Shown here: positions 16,872-25,372 of the stretch, piece after piece
How positions within the stretch are numbered: position 1 is the first letter of the stretch
How the letters are laid out: each line of letters opens with the position of its first letter
Assembly: GCF_007991635.1 (NCBI RefSeq)
Contig: NZ_BJYS01000036.1
Span: 26,159 to 90,158, forward strand
Direction of reading: 5' to 3'
DNA length: 64,000 nt
From: Adhaeribacter aerolatus
GTDB taxonomy: Bacteria; Bacteroidota; Bacteroidia; Cytophagales; Hymenobacteraceae
The notes under the pieces: model-generated
Databases searched by the model: none
Seen by the model: the letters and a program-made list of their open reading frames with translations, nothing else
Told to the model about the DNA's origin: nothing
Translations under genes and position numbers: made by a program

Positions 16872-18590
16872 TTGGAAAATAAAGATATAGTGCGGGCTTT
16901 CCGGTTGGCTACTTCGCTGATGGAGCTGCACGACGAAAACCCCTTTAAAATAAGAAGCTATACCAACGCCGTAGCCGTGCTCGAAAGGCTGGAATCGCCG
17001 TTGGTGGGCTTAACGGCCGACCAACTGGAGCGCATTGAAGGTATTGGTAAAGCACTGGCCGGCAAAATTGTGGAGTTGTCTGAAACGGGTTCATTTGCCG
17101 ATCTGGATAAATTTGTAGCAGCCACCCCGCCGGGCGTGGTCGAAATGCTGCGCATTAAAGGTATTGGGCCTAAAAAAATCCGGGCTATCTGGAAAGATTT
17201 AGGGGTAACCACCACCGAAGGCTTGCTGGAAGCCTGCGAAAACAACCAGATTGCTGCCTTAAAAGGATTTGGCGCTAAAACCCAGGAAACTATCAAGAAT
17301 GCTTTGCTCTACACCCAGGAAAGCAAAGGGAAAGTGCTTTACGCCGAAATAGAACCCCTGGCGCTGCACCTGCGCGATTACCTACGGCAAACTTTAAACA
17401 CTGAGCTGGTAGAAACAGCCGGCGAAGTGCGCCGGCGACTCGAAATTATTCAGACTTTGCTGTTAGTGATTGGCCAAAATAATCCAGACCCGGTATTCCA
17501 GGCCTTGGCCGCCGTGCCCGAGTTAACCTTCGAGGAACACCGCTCGGGACCATTTATTTGGCGGGGGCGGGAAAATACCGCTGGCTTGGCACTGGAAGTA
17601 AAGATAGTGCCGGATGCATGTTTTACGAACGAATTATTCTTACAAACCGGTTCCGAAGCGCATTTATCAGCTTTATTCAACGAATCGGAATGTTTGGTGC
17701 AGCTGACCCGAAAGGAGAAGTTTACCTCTGAAGCAGCCATTTACGAAAGAGCCGGCCTGGCGTTTGTACAACCCGAAATGCGCGAAGGCACCAACGAAAT
17801 ATTGCTGGCCCGCGAAAATGCTTTGCCCGAACTAATAACCGAGGATGATTTGCGGGGTATTTTGCACAACCACAGCACCTACAGCGATGGCGTGCATACC
17901 CTAGAACAAATGGCGGTTCATTGCCGCGATAAAGGCTACGATTACCTGGGCATCTGCGACCATTCTAAGTCCGCTTTTTATGCCAACGGCTTACAGGAGT
18001 TCCGGGTAAAAGAGCAGCACCGCGAAATAGAAAAACTCAACCGCCAGTTAGCGCCCTTCATTATTTTTAAAGGCATTGAATCCGATATTCTGGCCGATGG
18101 CTCCCTGGATTACGACAATGCGGTATTGGCTACTTTCGATTTTGTAGTAGCTTCTATTCACAGCAATTTAAAAATGGATATTACCAAGGCTACTAACCGG
18201 TTAATAGGTGCCATTGAGAATCCGTATACCACTATTCTGGGGCATCCTACCGGGCGATTGCTGCTGCGCCGCGAAGGTTACCCCATCGACCACAAAGCCG
18301 TAATTGATGCCTGCGCCGAGCACGAAGTTATCATTGAAATAAATTCGAACCCGTGGCGGTTAGACTTGGATTGGCGTTGGGTAGAATATGCTTTAGCAAA
18401 AGGTGTAAAACTAAGTTTAAACCCAGATGCGCACAGTATGGCCGGTTACGACGATATGCGCTACGGCGTATTTATGGGCCGCAAAGGCGGCTTAACCCGC
18501 GAGATGACCTTTAATGCCTGGTCGGCGGAAGCGGTTGCCAGCCATTTTGAAGCCCGGAAAAAACGAGCCGTAGAAATATTGGCTTCCTGA
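16872..18590 (+). CDS. PolX-family protein with degenerate polymerase site and intact PHP nuclease domain
   Basis: A 572-residue protein with the full bacterial PolX layout. The N-terminal HhH/8-kDa region has RIEGIGKALAGKI (54-66) and IKGIGPKKI. A pol-beta-like palm lies near 180-300. The C-terminal PHP domain starts near 325. In the palm, the usual G-S-x-R-R...GDIDIL reads GEVRRRLEIIQTLLLV (184-199), and the third carboxylate position (LxVDLR) reads LEVKI (241-245), so the catalytic Asp residues are lost. PHP ligands remain: H332, H334, D363-H364, E403, H430, H458, D519 and H521. It is probably a nuclease without polymerase activity. The TTG start fits the family N-terminus. Confidence 0.9.
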   Translation: MENKDIVRAFRLATSLMELHDENPFKIRSYTNAVAVLERLESPLVGLTADQLERIEGIGKALAGKIVELSETGSFADLDKFVAATPPGVVEMLRIKGIGPKKIRAIWKDLGVTTTEGLLEACENNQIAALKGFGAKTQETIKNALLYTQESKGKVLYAEIEPLALHLRDYLRQTLNTELVETAGEVRRRLEIIQTLLLVIGQNNPDPVFQALAAVPELTFEEHRSGPFIWRGRENTAGLALEVKIVPDACFTNELFLQTGSEAHLSALFNESECLVQLTRKEKFTSEAAIYERAGLAFVQPEMREGTNEILLARENALPELITEDDLRGILHNHSTYSDGVHTLEQMAVHCRDKGYDYLGICDHSKSAFYANGLQEFRVKEQHREIEKLNRQLAPFIIFKGIESDILADGSLDYDNAVLATFDFVVASIHSNLKMDITKATNRLIGAIENPYTTILGHPTGRLLLRREGYPIDHKAVIDACAEHEVIIEINSNPWRLDLDWRWVEYALAKGVKLSLNPDAHSMAGYDDMRYGVFMGRKGGLTREMTFNAWSAEAVASHFEARKKRAVEILAS

Positions 18591-19576
18591 TGAAAATATT
18601 AATCCTGCGCTTTTCTTCCATTGGCGATATTGTGCTGACCACGCCCGTCATCCGGGCGCTGAAGCAGCAGGTACCCGGCGCTGTAGTACATTATTGCACC
18701 AAACCCAATTTCAAAGCCCTGATAGCGCACAACCCTTATATAGATAAAATACACTACCTGCCCGAAAAGCTGAACGATTTAGTATCCGAGTTAAAGGCCG
18801 AAAAGTTTGATTACGTTGTAGATCTGCACAATAATTTACGTACGCGCCTCATCCGGTTTAAACTTGGCGTGCCGGCCAAAGGCTTCGATAAACTGAATAT
18901 TCAGAAATGGCTGCTGGTAAATCTAAAAATATACCTGTTACCCGATGTCCACATTGTAGATCGGTACTTAGCCGCCGCCGCTAAATTAGGTGTTAAGAAC
19001 GATGGCTTAGGGTTAGATTATTTTATCCCGGCTGCGGATGAAGTAACTAAATCCTCGTTGCCGCTCAGCCACCAAACCGGCTACGTAGCGTTGGCCATTG
19101 GTGCCCAGCACGCCACTAAGCGCTTACCCGTAGCGCGTATAATAGAACTCTGCGAGAAAATTAACCGCCCCATTATTTTATTAGGCGGCAAAGAAGACGG
19201 TGCTACCGGCGAGGCTATCCGGCAATATTTCGAACAATCTTCTCGATTAACGAGCAACGGACAACGAACAACGATCTTCAACGCCTGCGGGAGATATAAT
19301 TTAAACCAATCGGCCTCTTTGGTGCGGCAAGCCGAATTCGTTTTTAGCCATGACACCGGTCTGATGCACATTGCCGCCGCTTTTAAGAAGAAAATATTCA
19401 GTATTTGGGGCAATACCGTACCGGAATTTGGCATGTACCCGTACCGCACCGATTTTACCGTGCTGGAAAACCGCAATATTCTGTGTCGTCCTTGTTCTAA
19501 AATTGGCTATGCAGCCTGTCCGCAGGGGCATTTTAAATGTATGCGGGAAATTAAGTTTGAGTTTACCTTGCCCTAA
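18590..19576 (+). CDS. GT9-family glycosyltransferase (heptosyltransferase-like)
   Basis: A 328-residue GT-B enzyme of family GT9, which adds heptose or similar sugars to the lipopolysaccharide core from ADP-sugar donors. The N-terminus MKILILRFSSIGDIVLTTPV is typical of the family. The C-terminal domain has ILLGGKED and SHDTGLMHIAAAF. Its ATG overlaps the PolX-like stop by one base (TGATG), so the two are translationally coupled. Residues 217-228 (SSRLTSNGQRTT) look like an insertion made of a 7-bp tandem repeat. It ends at a convergent terminator shared with serS. Confidence 0.93.
   Translation: MKILILRFSSIGDIVLTTPVIRALKQQVPGAVVHYCTKPNFKALIAHNPYIDKIHYLPEKLNDLVSELKAEKFDYVVDLHNNLRTRLIRFKLGVPAKGFDKLNIQKWLLVNLKIYLLPDVHIVDRYLAAAAKLGVKNDGLGLDYFIPAADEVTKSSLPLSHQTGYVALAIGAQHATKRLPVARIIELCEKINRPIILLGGKEDGATGEAIRQYFEQSSRLTSNGQRTTIFNACGRYNLNQSASLVRQAEFVFSHDTGLMHIAAAFKKKIFSIWGNTVPEFGMYPYRTDFTVLENRNILCRPCSKIGYAACPQGHFKCMREIKFEFTLP
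19250..19277 (+). repeat. In-frame 7-bp tandem repeat within the GT9 gene
   Basis: Four 7-bp units start at 19250: ACGAGCA, ACGGACA, ACGAACA, ACGATCT. They encode part of a polar loop around residues 221-229 of the glycosyltransferase. Sequences of this composition are more usual in spacers, so this looks like a repeat that landed in, or expanded within, a tolerant loop. Confidence 0.55.
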
Positions 19577-19624
19577 TTTTAAAAATATTCAGTTCAGGGG
19601 TACCGTTATAAAATGTACTAAAAT

Positions 19625-19658
19625 AAAAACGCCGCTGGTACAACCCAACGGCGTTTTT
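19625..19658. terminator. Bidirectional terminator between the GT9 gene and serS
   Basis: AAAAACGCCG and CGGCGTTTTT form a 10-bp stem around a 14-nt loop, with A and T tracts on the two sides. It lies between convergent genes, 48 nt after the GT9 stop and 31 nt beyond the serS stop. Confidence 0.85.
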
Positions 19659-19688
19659 GCTTTAAGATGAGCTATGAATATTTTTAAA

Positions 19689-20960
19689 TTATATCCTATC
19701 AAATCCGCAGTAAGAATGCAACACTTGGGGTAATTTAATGCCTTCGGAGGTCTGGTTGTTTTCCAGGATGGCCGCTACAATTCGGGGCAAAGCCAGTGCG
19801 CTACCGTTAAGCGTGTGCAATAACTGCGTTTTGCCGTTTTCGCCTTTGTAACGCAACTTTAAGCGGTTGGCTTGGTACGTTTCAAAATTGCTGCAGGAGC
19901 TAACTTCCAGCCACCGCTTTTGGGCCGCCGAATAAACCTCCATGTCGTAGGTTATAGCCGAGGTAAAGCTCATATCGCCGCCGCATAAGCGTAAAACCCG
20001 GTACGGTAACTCCAGTTTTTGCAGCAAGCTTTGAATGTGCTGGCTCATTTGTTCCAGCGCCTCGTACGATTTTTCCGGCTCCTGAATCTGCACAATTTCT
20101 ACTTTATCGAACTGGTGCAGGCGATTCAGGCCGCGCACATCCGCGCCCCACGAACCAGCTTCGCGCCGGAAGCACGGCGTATACCCGGCATTTTTAATGG
20201 GTAATTGTTCGCGCGGAATTATTTCGTCGCGGTACATATTGGTAATAGGCACCTCGGCCGTAGGTATCAGGTAATAATTGTCGGCGGTGGCGTGGTACAT
20301 CTGGCCATCTTTATCGGGCAACTGCCCGGTGCCGTAGCCCGATGCTTCGTTTACCAGAATAGGAGGTTGCACTTCAGTATAACCCGCTTTAGTGGCTTCA
20401 TCCAGAAAAAAATTGATTAAAGCTCTTTGCAAACGGGCGCCTTTGTTTTTATAAACCGGGAAGCCGGCCCCGGTAATCTTGTTGCCGAGTTCAAAGTCGA
20501 TGATATCGTATTTTCTAATCAGCTCCCAATGGGGTAGTGCAGTTTCGGGTAAATTGGGAATTGAGCCGTGTTCTAACACTACCTCGTTATCTTCGGGTGT
20601 TTTACCTTCGGGTACGCTGGCATGCGGGGTATTGGGTAATTTTAAAAGGGCGGCTTGTAAGCTTTCTTCAATAGACGAGAGTTCTTCCAGGTATTGTTTG
20701 GCTTTATTTTTTAATTCAGCTGTTTCGGACTTCAGGGTTTCAGCCCCGGCTTTGTCGCCGCTTTTCATTAAGCCGCCAATTTCGCGCGCCAAAACATTGG
20801 CCCGGGCCTGCACTTCGTCGTGCTCGGCCTGGGTGGTGCGCCGGCGCTGGTCCAGTTCTAAAATGGCAGCTACCTCGTCGGCCGCATTTTTATAATTTTT
20901 CTTCAGCAGGCCCGCAATAACCTGGTCGGTTTGTTCTCGTATTACCGCTATCTGTAACAT
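19689..20960 (-). CDS. serS: Seryl-tRNA synthetase
   Basis: Charges tRNA-Ser with serine in the cytoplasm; class II aaRS. The 423-residue length is standard. The N-terminal long antiparallel coiled coil covers about residues 30-105 (many Lys/Glu/Gln). The class II core has motif 2 as TPCFRREAGSWG and motif 3 as NGSALALPRIVAAILENNQ. The start ATG is supported by the family N-terminus MLQIAVIREQ. The gene is monocistronic. Confidence 0.98.
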   Translation of the reverse strand: MLQIAVIREQTDQVIAGLLKKNYKNAADEVAAILELDQRRRTTQAEHDEVQARANVLAREIGGLMKSGDKAGAETLKSETAELKNKAKQYLEELSSIEESLQAALLKLPNTPHASVPEGKTPEDNEVVLEHGSIPNLPETALPHWELIRKYDIIDFELGNKITGAGFPVYKNKGARLQRALINFFLDEATKAGYTEVQPPILVNEASGYGTGQLPDKDGQMYHATADNYYLIPTAEVPITNMYRDEIIPREQLPIKNAGYTPCFRREAGSWGADVRGLNRLHQFDKVEIVQIQEPEKSYEALEQMSQHIQSLLQKLELPYRVLRLCGGDMSFTSAITYDMEVYSAAQKRWLEVSSCSNFETYQANRLKLRYKGENGKTQLLHTLNGSALALPRIVAAILENNQTSEGIKLPQVLHSYCGFDRI

Positions 20961-20981
20961 GGTATAACACTTTTAAGCGTG

Positions 20982-20989
20982 CAAAAATA
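20982..20989 (-). promoter_or_regulatory. Candidate -7 element for serS
   Basis: The minus strand reads TATTTTTG, 21 nt upstream of the serS ATG, matching TAnnTTTG. No -33 TTTG is evident. Confidence 0.4.
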
Positions 20990-21232
20990 TACTTTTTTAT
21001 ATAGTGCCGCTGCACGCTGAAAATATTAAATAAAAAATTGAAACATTTTAGATAAAAGTAAGCGTATTATTTGGTAATTAGGTTGCATTACTATAACATT
21101 GTAGTGCTAATAATGAACGAACCGTCTTTCCTGGTTCATCCTAACGAACTATAACCACTTTTCCTGAAACATTCACTCCTGTTGCCTCCTGCAATCCTGT
21201 GAACAAAATATTTATAACTACCTAATTTCTGT

Positions 21233-23092
21233 ATGTACAATATTGAAGAATTGAAAGACAGATTGCTTTCAGAACTTAAAGAAATTGCTGAAGACCTTGG
21301 TGTAACCAATTTCAACAAACTCAGCAAGCAAGACTTAATATATAAAATCCTGGATCAGCAGGCCATTACCCCTCCCGAAAAACTGCCCAAAAAATACCGC
21401 TCTCCTGCCCGTAAACCTGAACCCGTAGAAGCAGCGCCCGAACCTGTTGCAGCCGCGGCTACCCCCGTGCAAACCTCGGTTATATTTGATGAAGAACCCC
21501 GGGTAGCGGAACCGGCAAGAGTTGTAACGGCGCCGGAAATACCAGCCGAAGCACCCAGCCGCCCGCCGGTTCGCCGGCAACCAGAGCCGCGCCGCGATAC
21601 GAACGAAGCCCGCCCAGCCCGGGAACCACGGGCCCGGGAACTACGGGAGCCGCGGGAGACGACCTCACAACCACCGGTGCGGGAGCAAAACCAGGCACCC
21701 CGCGAACCGCAACCAAACCGGGAGGCCCAGGCACCACGCGAACCCCAGCAGTTACGGGAGCCCCAGGCACCCCGGGAAGTGCCAGCCCAGGCACCAGTAC
21801 CAACCCGGGAGAACGGACGCGAACAAAACCAGCCGGTACGGGAGCAAGTCCAGCAACCCCGCGAAAACCGGGATCCTAATTTTCAGCAACGGCGGCCTAA
21901 CCAACCCCAAGGTGGTGCTAACCAAAGCAATGCAAGCGGCCAGGCTGGCGGTCCTAATGCTGCTACTTTTAAAGAATTCGATGGCGTAATTATTAACGAA
22001 GGGGTACTGGAACTGATGCAGGACGGCTACGGCTTCCTGCGTTCTACCTATTATAACTACCTGGCTAGCCCCGATGATATTTATGTGTCGCCGTCGCAGA
22101 TTAAATTATTTGCCTTAAAAACCGGCGATACCGTTAAAGGCCAGATTCGTCCACCCAAAGAAGGTGAGAAATATTTTGCTTTGTTAAAAGTGGAATCGAT
22201 CAACGGCCGGACCACCGAAGAAATCCGGGACCGGATTCCGTTCCAGCACTTAACGCCTTTGTTCCCGGAAGAACGCTTAAACCTGAGCACCAAATCTTCG
22301 CTGTTATCAACCCGTATACTGGATTTATTTGCCCCTATTGGTAAAGGCCAGCGTGGTATGATTGTGGCGCAGCCTAAAACCGGTAAAACGGTGTTATTAC
22401 AGGAAATTGCTAACGCTATTTCAGAAAACCACCCGGAAGTTTACCTCATGATTTTGTTAATTGATGAGCGTCCGGAAGAAGTAACCGATATGTCGCGGAA
22501 CGTGAAGGCCGAAGTAATAGCTTCTACCTTTGACGAAACGGCCGAGCGCCACGTTAAAATATCCAGCATTGTATTAGATAAAGCCAAGCGCATGGTAGAG
22601 TGCGGGCACGATGTGGTAATTTTGTTGGATTCGATTACCCGATTAGCCCGTGCGTATAATACTGTAGTACCTAGTTCCGGTAAAATATTATCGGGTGGGG
22701 TAGATGCCAATGCTTTACACAAGCCCAAGCGTTTCTTTGGTGCGGCCCGTAACGTAGAAAATGGTGGTTCTTTAACCATTATTGCCACGGCCCTGATTGA
22801 TACCGGTTCTAAAATGGATGAAGTTATCTTTGAAGAATTTAAAGGTACCGGTAACATGGAATTACAACTGGATCGCAAGCTGGCGAACCGTCGTATTTAT
22901 CCAGCTATTGATGTGCCGGCTTCGGGTACCCGTCGCGAAGACTTGCTGATGGACAAAGACGAACTGAACCGCGTTTGGATTCTGCGTAAGTTTATGTCGG
23001 ATATGAACTCGGTAGAGGCCATGGAGTTCCTGAAAGACCGCATGAAAGGCACCAAAGACAACGATGAGTTCCTGATTTCGATGAATAGTTAA
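21233..23092 (+). CDS. rho: Transcription termination factor Rho with a large disordered insert
   Basis: A hexameric RNA-dependent ATPase that ends transcription. The RHO_N domain spans residues 1-45. Residues 50-245 are a low-complexity insert rich in Pro, Arg, Glu and Gln with recurring [13 protein letters not shown] units and an Asn/Gln/Gly-rich end. The RNA-binding cold-shock-like domain begins near 248 ([14 protein letters not shown]), with DGYGFLR. The ATPase domain has Walker A PKTGKT (381-386) and Walker [16 protein letters not shown]. The catalytic parts are intact. E. coli Rho is about 419 residues, and the excess here is the insert. Such inserts are known in Bacteroidota and Actinobacteria Rho proteins. 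Confidence 0.97.
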   Translation: MYNIEELKDRLLSELKEIAEDLGVTNFNKLSKQDLIYKILDQQAITPPEKLPKKYRSPARKPEPVEAAPEPVAAAATPVQTSVIFDEEPRVAEPARVVTAPEIPAEAPSRPPVRRQPEPRRDTNEARPAREPRARELREPRETTSQPPVREQNQAPREPQPNREAQAPREPQQLREPQAPREVPAQAPVPTRENGREQNQPVREQVQQPRENRDPNFQQRRPNQPQGGANQSNASGQAGGPNAATFKEFDGVIINEGVLELMQDGYGFLRSTYYNYLASPDDIYVSPSQIKLFALKTGDTVKGQIRPPKEGEKYFALLKVESINGRTTEEIRDRIPFQHLTPLFPEERLNLSTKSSLLSTRILDLFAPIGKGQRGMIVAQPKTGKTVLLQEIANAISENHPEVYLMILLIDERPEEVTDMSRNVKAEVIASTFDETAERHVKISSIVLDKAKRMVECGHDVVILLDSITRLARAYNTVVPSSGKILSGGVDANALHKPKRFFGAARNVENGGSLTIIATALIDTGSKMDEVIFEEFKGTGNMELQLDRKLANRRIYPAIDVPASGTRREDLLMDKDELNRVWILRKFMSDMNSVEAMEFLKDRMKGTKDNDEFLISMNS

Positions 23093-23113
23093 TATTTTCA
23101 AATATTTATGGAT

Positions 23114-23146
23114 GCCCGGTTGTAGCAATGCAGCCGGGCTTTTTTA
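23114..23146 (+). terminator. Intrinsic terminator of rho
   Basis: GCCCGGTTG / CAGCCGGGC forms a 9-bp stem with one G-U pair and an 8-nt loop, followed by a T6 run. It lies 21 nt after the rho stop. Confidence 0.85.
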
Positions 23147-23197
23147 TTTATTTTACTCAACTGTTTAGTCAATCCAATTTTATAGGGTTTTTCTAGC

Positions 23198-23256
23198 GCG
23201 GAGGTTACTTCCGTGCTCGCTTTGCTATTTATGGAAGGTACGGAAGTAACCTCCGC
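23198..23256. repeat. 17-bp perfect inverted repeat between rho and the UbiA gene
   Basis: GCGGAGGTTACTTCCGT (23198-23214) and ACGGAAGTAACCTCCGC (23240-23256) are perfectly complementary across a 25-nt loop. No T run follows on either strand, and rho already has a terminator, so this is more likely a palindromic repetitive element than a terminator. Confidence 0.65.
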
Positions 23257-23272
23257 AACATAGTGGGCAACC

Positions 23273-24127
23273 TTAAAATATTATCATCAGAATAAAAGCC
23301 AGGCTGATAGACAGCGAAGAGATTTTGTTCATCAGCATGGTGTTTTCGAAGTTAGCTTCGGCGCGGTTCTGTCGGACCCGCCAAAACCACCGGTTAAAGA
23401 AAAACACTACGGGAGCCGTGCAAAGCAGAAAAATAAGAATATTTATTTGCTGATTAGTAGAGAAGAAAGCATATAGCAGCAAGGCGGTACCGGCAAATAA
23501 ACTGAGACCGGAAAAAATAAAAGTGCCCTGGATACCTAATAACAAACTAATGGTTTTATCGCCCCGTTGGGCGTCTTCGGTGTGCTGGTAAACCTGGGTG
23601 AGCGGGTAAGAACCACATAAAAATAAAGAGCTAACGGCGGCAAATATTAAATTAGTAGGGCTGGTAATTATTGCCGTACCAACACCAATGCCCAGTTGCA
23701 CCATTAGAAAAGTAAAAGCGCCTTGAAAAATGATGACAACTATTGTGCTGATAAAAGGGTATTTTTTGAGGCGTATTTTATCATAACTATAAGCTTTTGA
23801 AACCAGCAGGTAAACAGCAATACAAACGGCAAAAGGTATAGAAACAAACAAGGCTCCTAAAATAGCCAGCCCGTCGAATAACGAGACCAACCAGAAAAGA
23901 CTTTTAGTAACTCTGGGGGGATGTTTCAAGCCCCCAATGCTACTTTCGTCGCGGTCGAAGTAACAGTTATAACCGTTGCTGGCCGGGTAAACCAGCAAAT
24001 GAATTATCAGAAATACAGCAACCACTTTACCCACCGAATAATCAGTAACTACGCTCAGCGCAAACCAGAACACCGGCATCAGGTACACCGAAAAAGGTAT
24101 TCGCATTAATTTTAGCGCATCACGCAT
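23273..24127 (-). CDS. UbiA-family prenyltransferase
   Basis: A 284-residue polytopic membrane enzyme of the UbiA superfamily, which transfers polyprenyl groups to aromatic or related acceptors. It has about eight hydrophobic segments. The first Asp-rich motif is NGYNCYFDRDES (about residues 51-62) and the second is TEDAQRGDKT (about 180-189). The acceptor (quinone, haem, chlorophyll or other) cannot be told from sequence. The next gene upstream on the same strand encodes a membrane-tailed methyltransferase, 214 nt away across a repeat-rich spacer, so joint function is possible but not shown. Confidence 0.88.
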   Translation of the reverse strand: MRDALKLMRIPFSVYLMPVFWFALSVVTDYSVGKVVAVFLIIHLLVYPASNGYNCYFDRDESSIGGLKHPPRVTKSLFWLVSLFDGLAILGALFVSIPFAVCIAVYLLVSKAYSYDKIRLKKYPFISTIVVIIFQGAFTFLMVQLGIGVGTAIITSPTNLIFAAVSSLFLCGSYPLTQVYQHTEDAQRGDKTISLLLGIQGTFIFSGLSLFAGTALLLYAFFSTNQQINILIFLLCTAPVVFFFNRWFWRVRQNRAEANFENTMLMNKISSLSISLAFILMIIF

Positions 24128-24128
24128 G

Positions 24129-24341
24129 AACAGTTAACAATAAACAGTTATCAGTAAACAAAAACCAGTGAACAGTTAATAATCATTAAATAAGAGTAGT
24201 TTTAAAGATACGTTGGGATGAAGAAGCTTAAAAGCATTCACCCATCTAAATTATTATTCCATTCTATTTTCTTTAATTAAAGCCAGCTAGGCATAAACAC
24301 GCCTAGTTAAATATAACTGTTTACTCGTAACTGCTAACTGA
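24129..24341. repeat. Spacer filled with AACAGTTA-type repeats
   Basis: AACAGTTA occurs at 24129-24136, 24143-24150 and 24171-24178. Its reverse complement TAACTGTT occurs at 24314-24321, followed by related TAACTG/GATCACTG/CAGTG units that continue into the stop codon region of the methyltransferase gene at 24342. This is degenerate, spacer-type repeated sequence. Confidence 0.5.
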
Positions 24342-25136
24342 TCACTGCTCAGTGTTTACGGGGTAGCCGATGAGGTAAATTATTTTGAGTCCGGTTTTAT
24401 GTTTTACTTTACCGGCTCGCCAGGTATAATTCTTTACCGGTATAGCAGCCGTAAGTTGCAACAGGTGTTGCGGCGTATACAAACGCAATATTGAAACACA
24501 ACCATCCCATAGAGTACAAAGTGGAATTAGCGGCACCAGGTACGTAAAGAACAACCGGCTCCACCGGAACGGACGCATAAACGGGGTAATAAAGAAAAAT
24601 ATTACCGGGAAAAATAACAGAGCAGCTAATATTTCGAGGTAGCTTTTGCCGGCACCTTCAAAAATACCGATAGGCACGCGTTTTTGGGCGGCATCCGTTA
24701 ATATAGAGCGACTCAGGGTGGGATTAAAGTGGTGAAATGCGGAAAAGATAGTCCGGCATCCGGCTAGTTCACCCGGTACATCTGTGGCATCGATGGGTTC
24801 CGGCACAAAATCAATGGCACCGCCTGATTCTTGCCGAATCAGCTCAAAAGCCGGAATATTCGGGAATTTATCGCTGAGGATCACCTGAACAGGTTGTTGC
24901 ATTTGGTCTGCCAATAGCTGCTGTATTCCTTTAATGCCGCCACCGCCCCCCGAGCACAAGTCTAAAATTGTGGTTTGTTCGCTTTTGATGAGTAATTCTC
25001 TTAATAAAGGTACAATGGGTTCATACACCCCCAACTTGCTGATGGAGAAGCGTAAAAAATCCATCATATTTTGCCGCAAAAAGTCCGGGAACCAGGGCTG
25101 ATCCTCAAATTCGAATAATTGATATCGTTTCGTCAC
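24342..25136 (-). CDS. SAM-dependent methyltransferase-like protein with membrane-spanning C-terminal half
   Basis: A 264-residue protein starting at GTG (25134-25136). Residues about 45-125 have a class I methyltransferase core: the SAM-binding glycine-rich loop is ILDLCSGGGGGIKGI, then VILSDKFPN as the acidic loop after strand 2. Residues about 155-205 hold two strongly hydrophobic segments (LAALLFFPVIFFFI and the region around FTYLVPLIPLCTL). A methyltransferase core with membrane segments suggests a lipid-soluble substrate. The last residues (VNTEQ) are encoded within repeat-type spacer sequence. The function is otherwise unknown. Confidence 0.75.
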   Translation of the reverse strand: MTKRYQLFEFEDQPWFPDFLRQNMMDFLRFSISKLGVYEPIVPLLRELLIKSEQTTILDLCSGGGGGIKGIQQLLADQMQQPVQVILSDKFPNIPAFELIRQESGGAIDFVPEPIDATDVPGELAGCRTIFSAFHHFNPTLSRSILTDAAQKRVPIGIFEGAGKSYLEILAALLFFPVIFFFITPFMRPFRWSRLFFTYLVPLIPLCTLWDGCVSILRLYTPQHLLQLTAAIPVKNYTWRAGKVKHKTGLKIIYLIGYPVNTEQ

Positions 25137-25313
25137 AAATGGTAAAGGAAAGAATATTTTTAACTTTTTTACGTTCAGGAAGGATGATTTGGCTCAAAAA
25201 TATTCGTAACAACTTAATTATTAAGCTAAAATATTAAGTTGCCGGGTTTAGGTAAGGTATTTTGGGAACTATTTTATTTAAGTGCATCTTAACTTAAAAT
25301 AATTCTCATAGGT

Positions 25314-25321
25314 TATATTTG
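25314..25321 (+). promoter_or_regulatory. Candidate -7 element for the PBP1 gene
   Basis: TATATTTG, 52 nt upstream of the ATG, matches TAnnTTTG. The -33 partner is not clear. Confidence 0.45.
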
Positions 25322-25372
25322 TAAAGTTTTAAAGAGCCACTGGTTTGGTTCTTACAGGTTTAGTTTGCAGGA

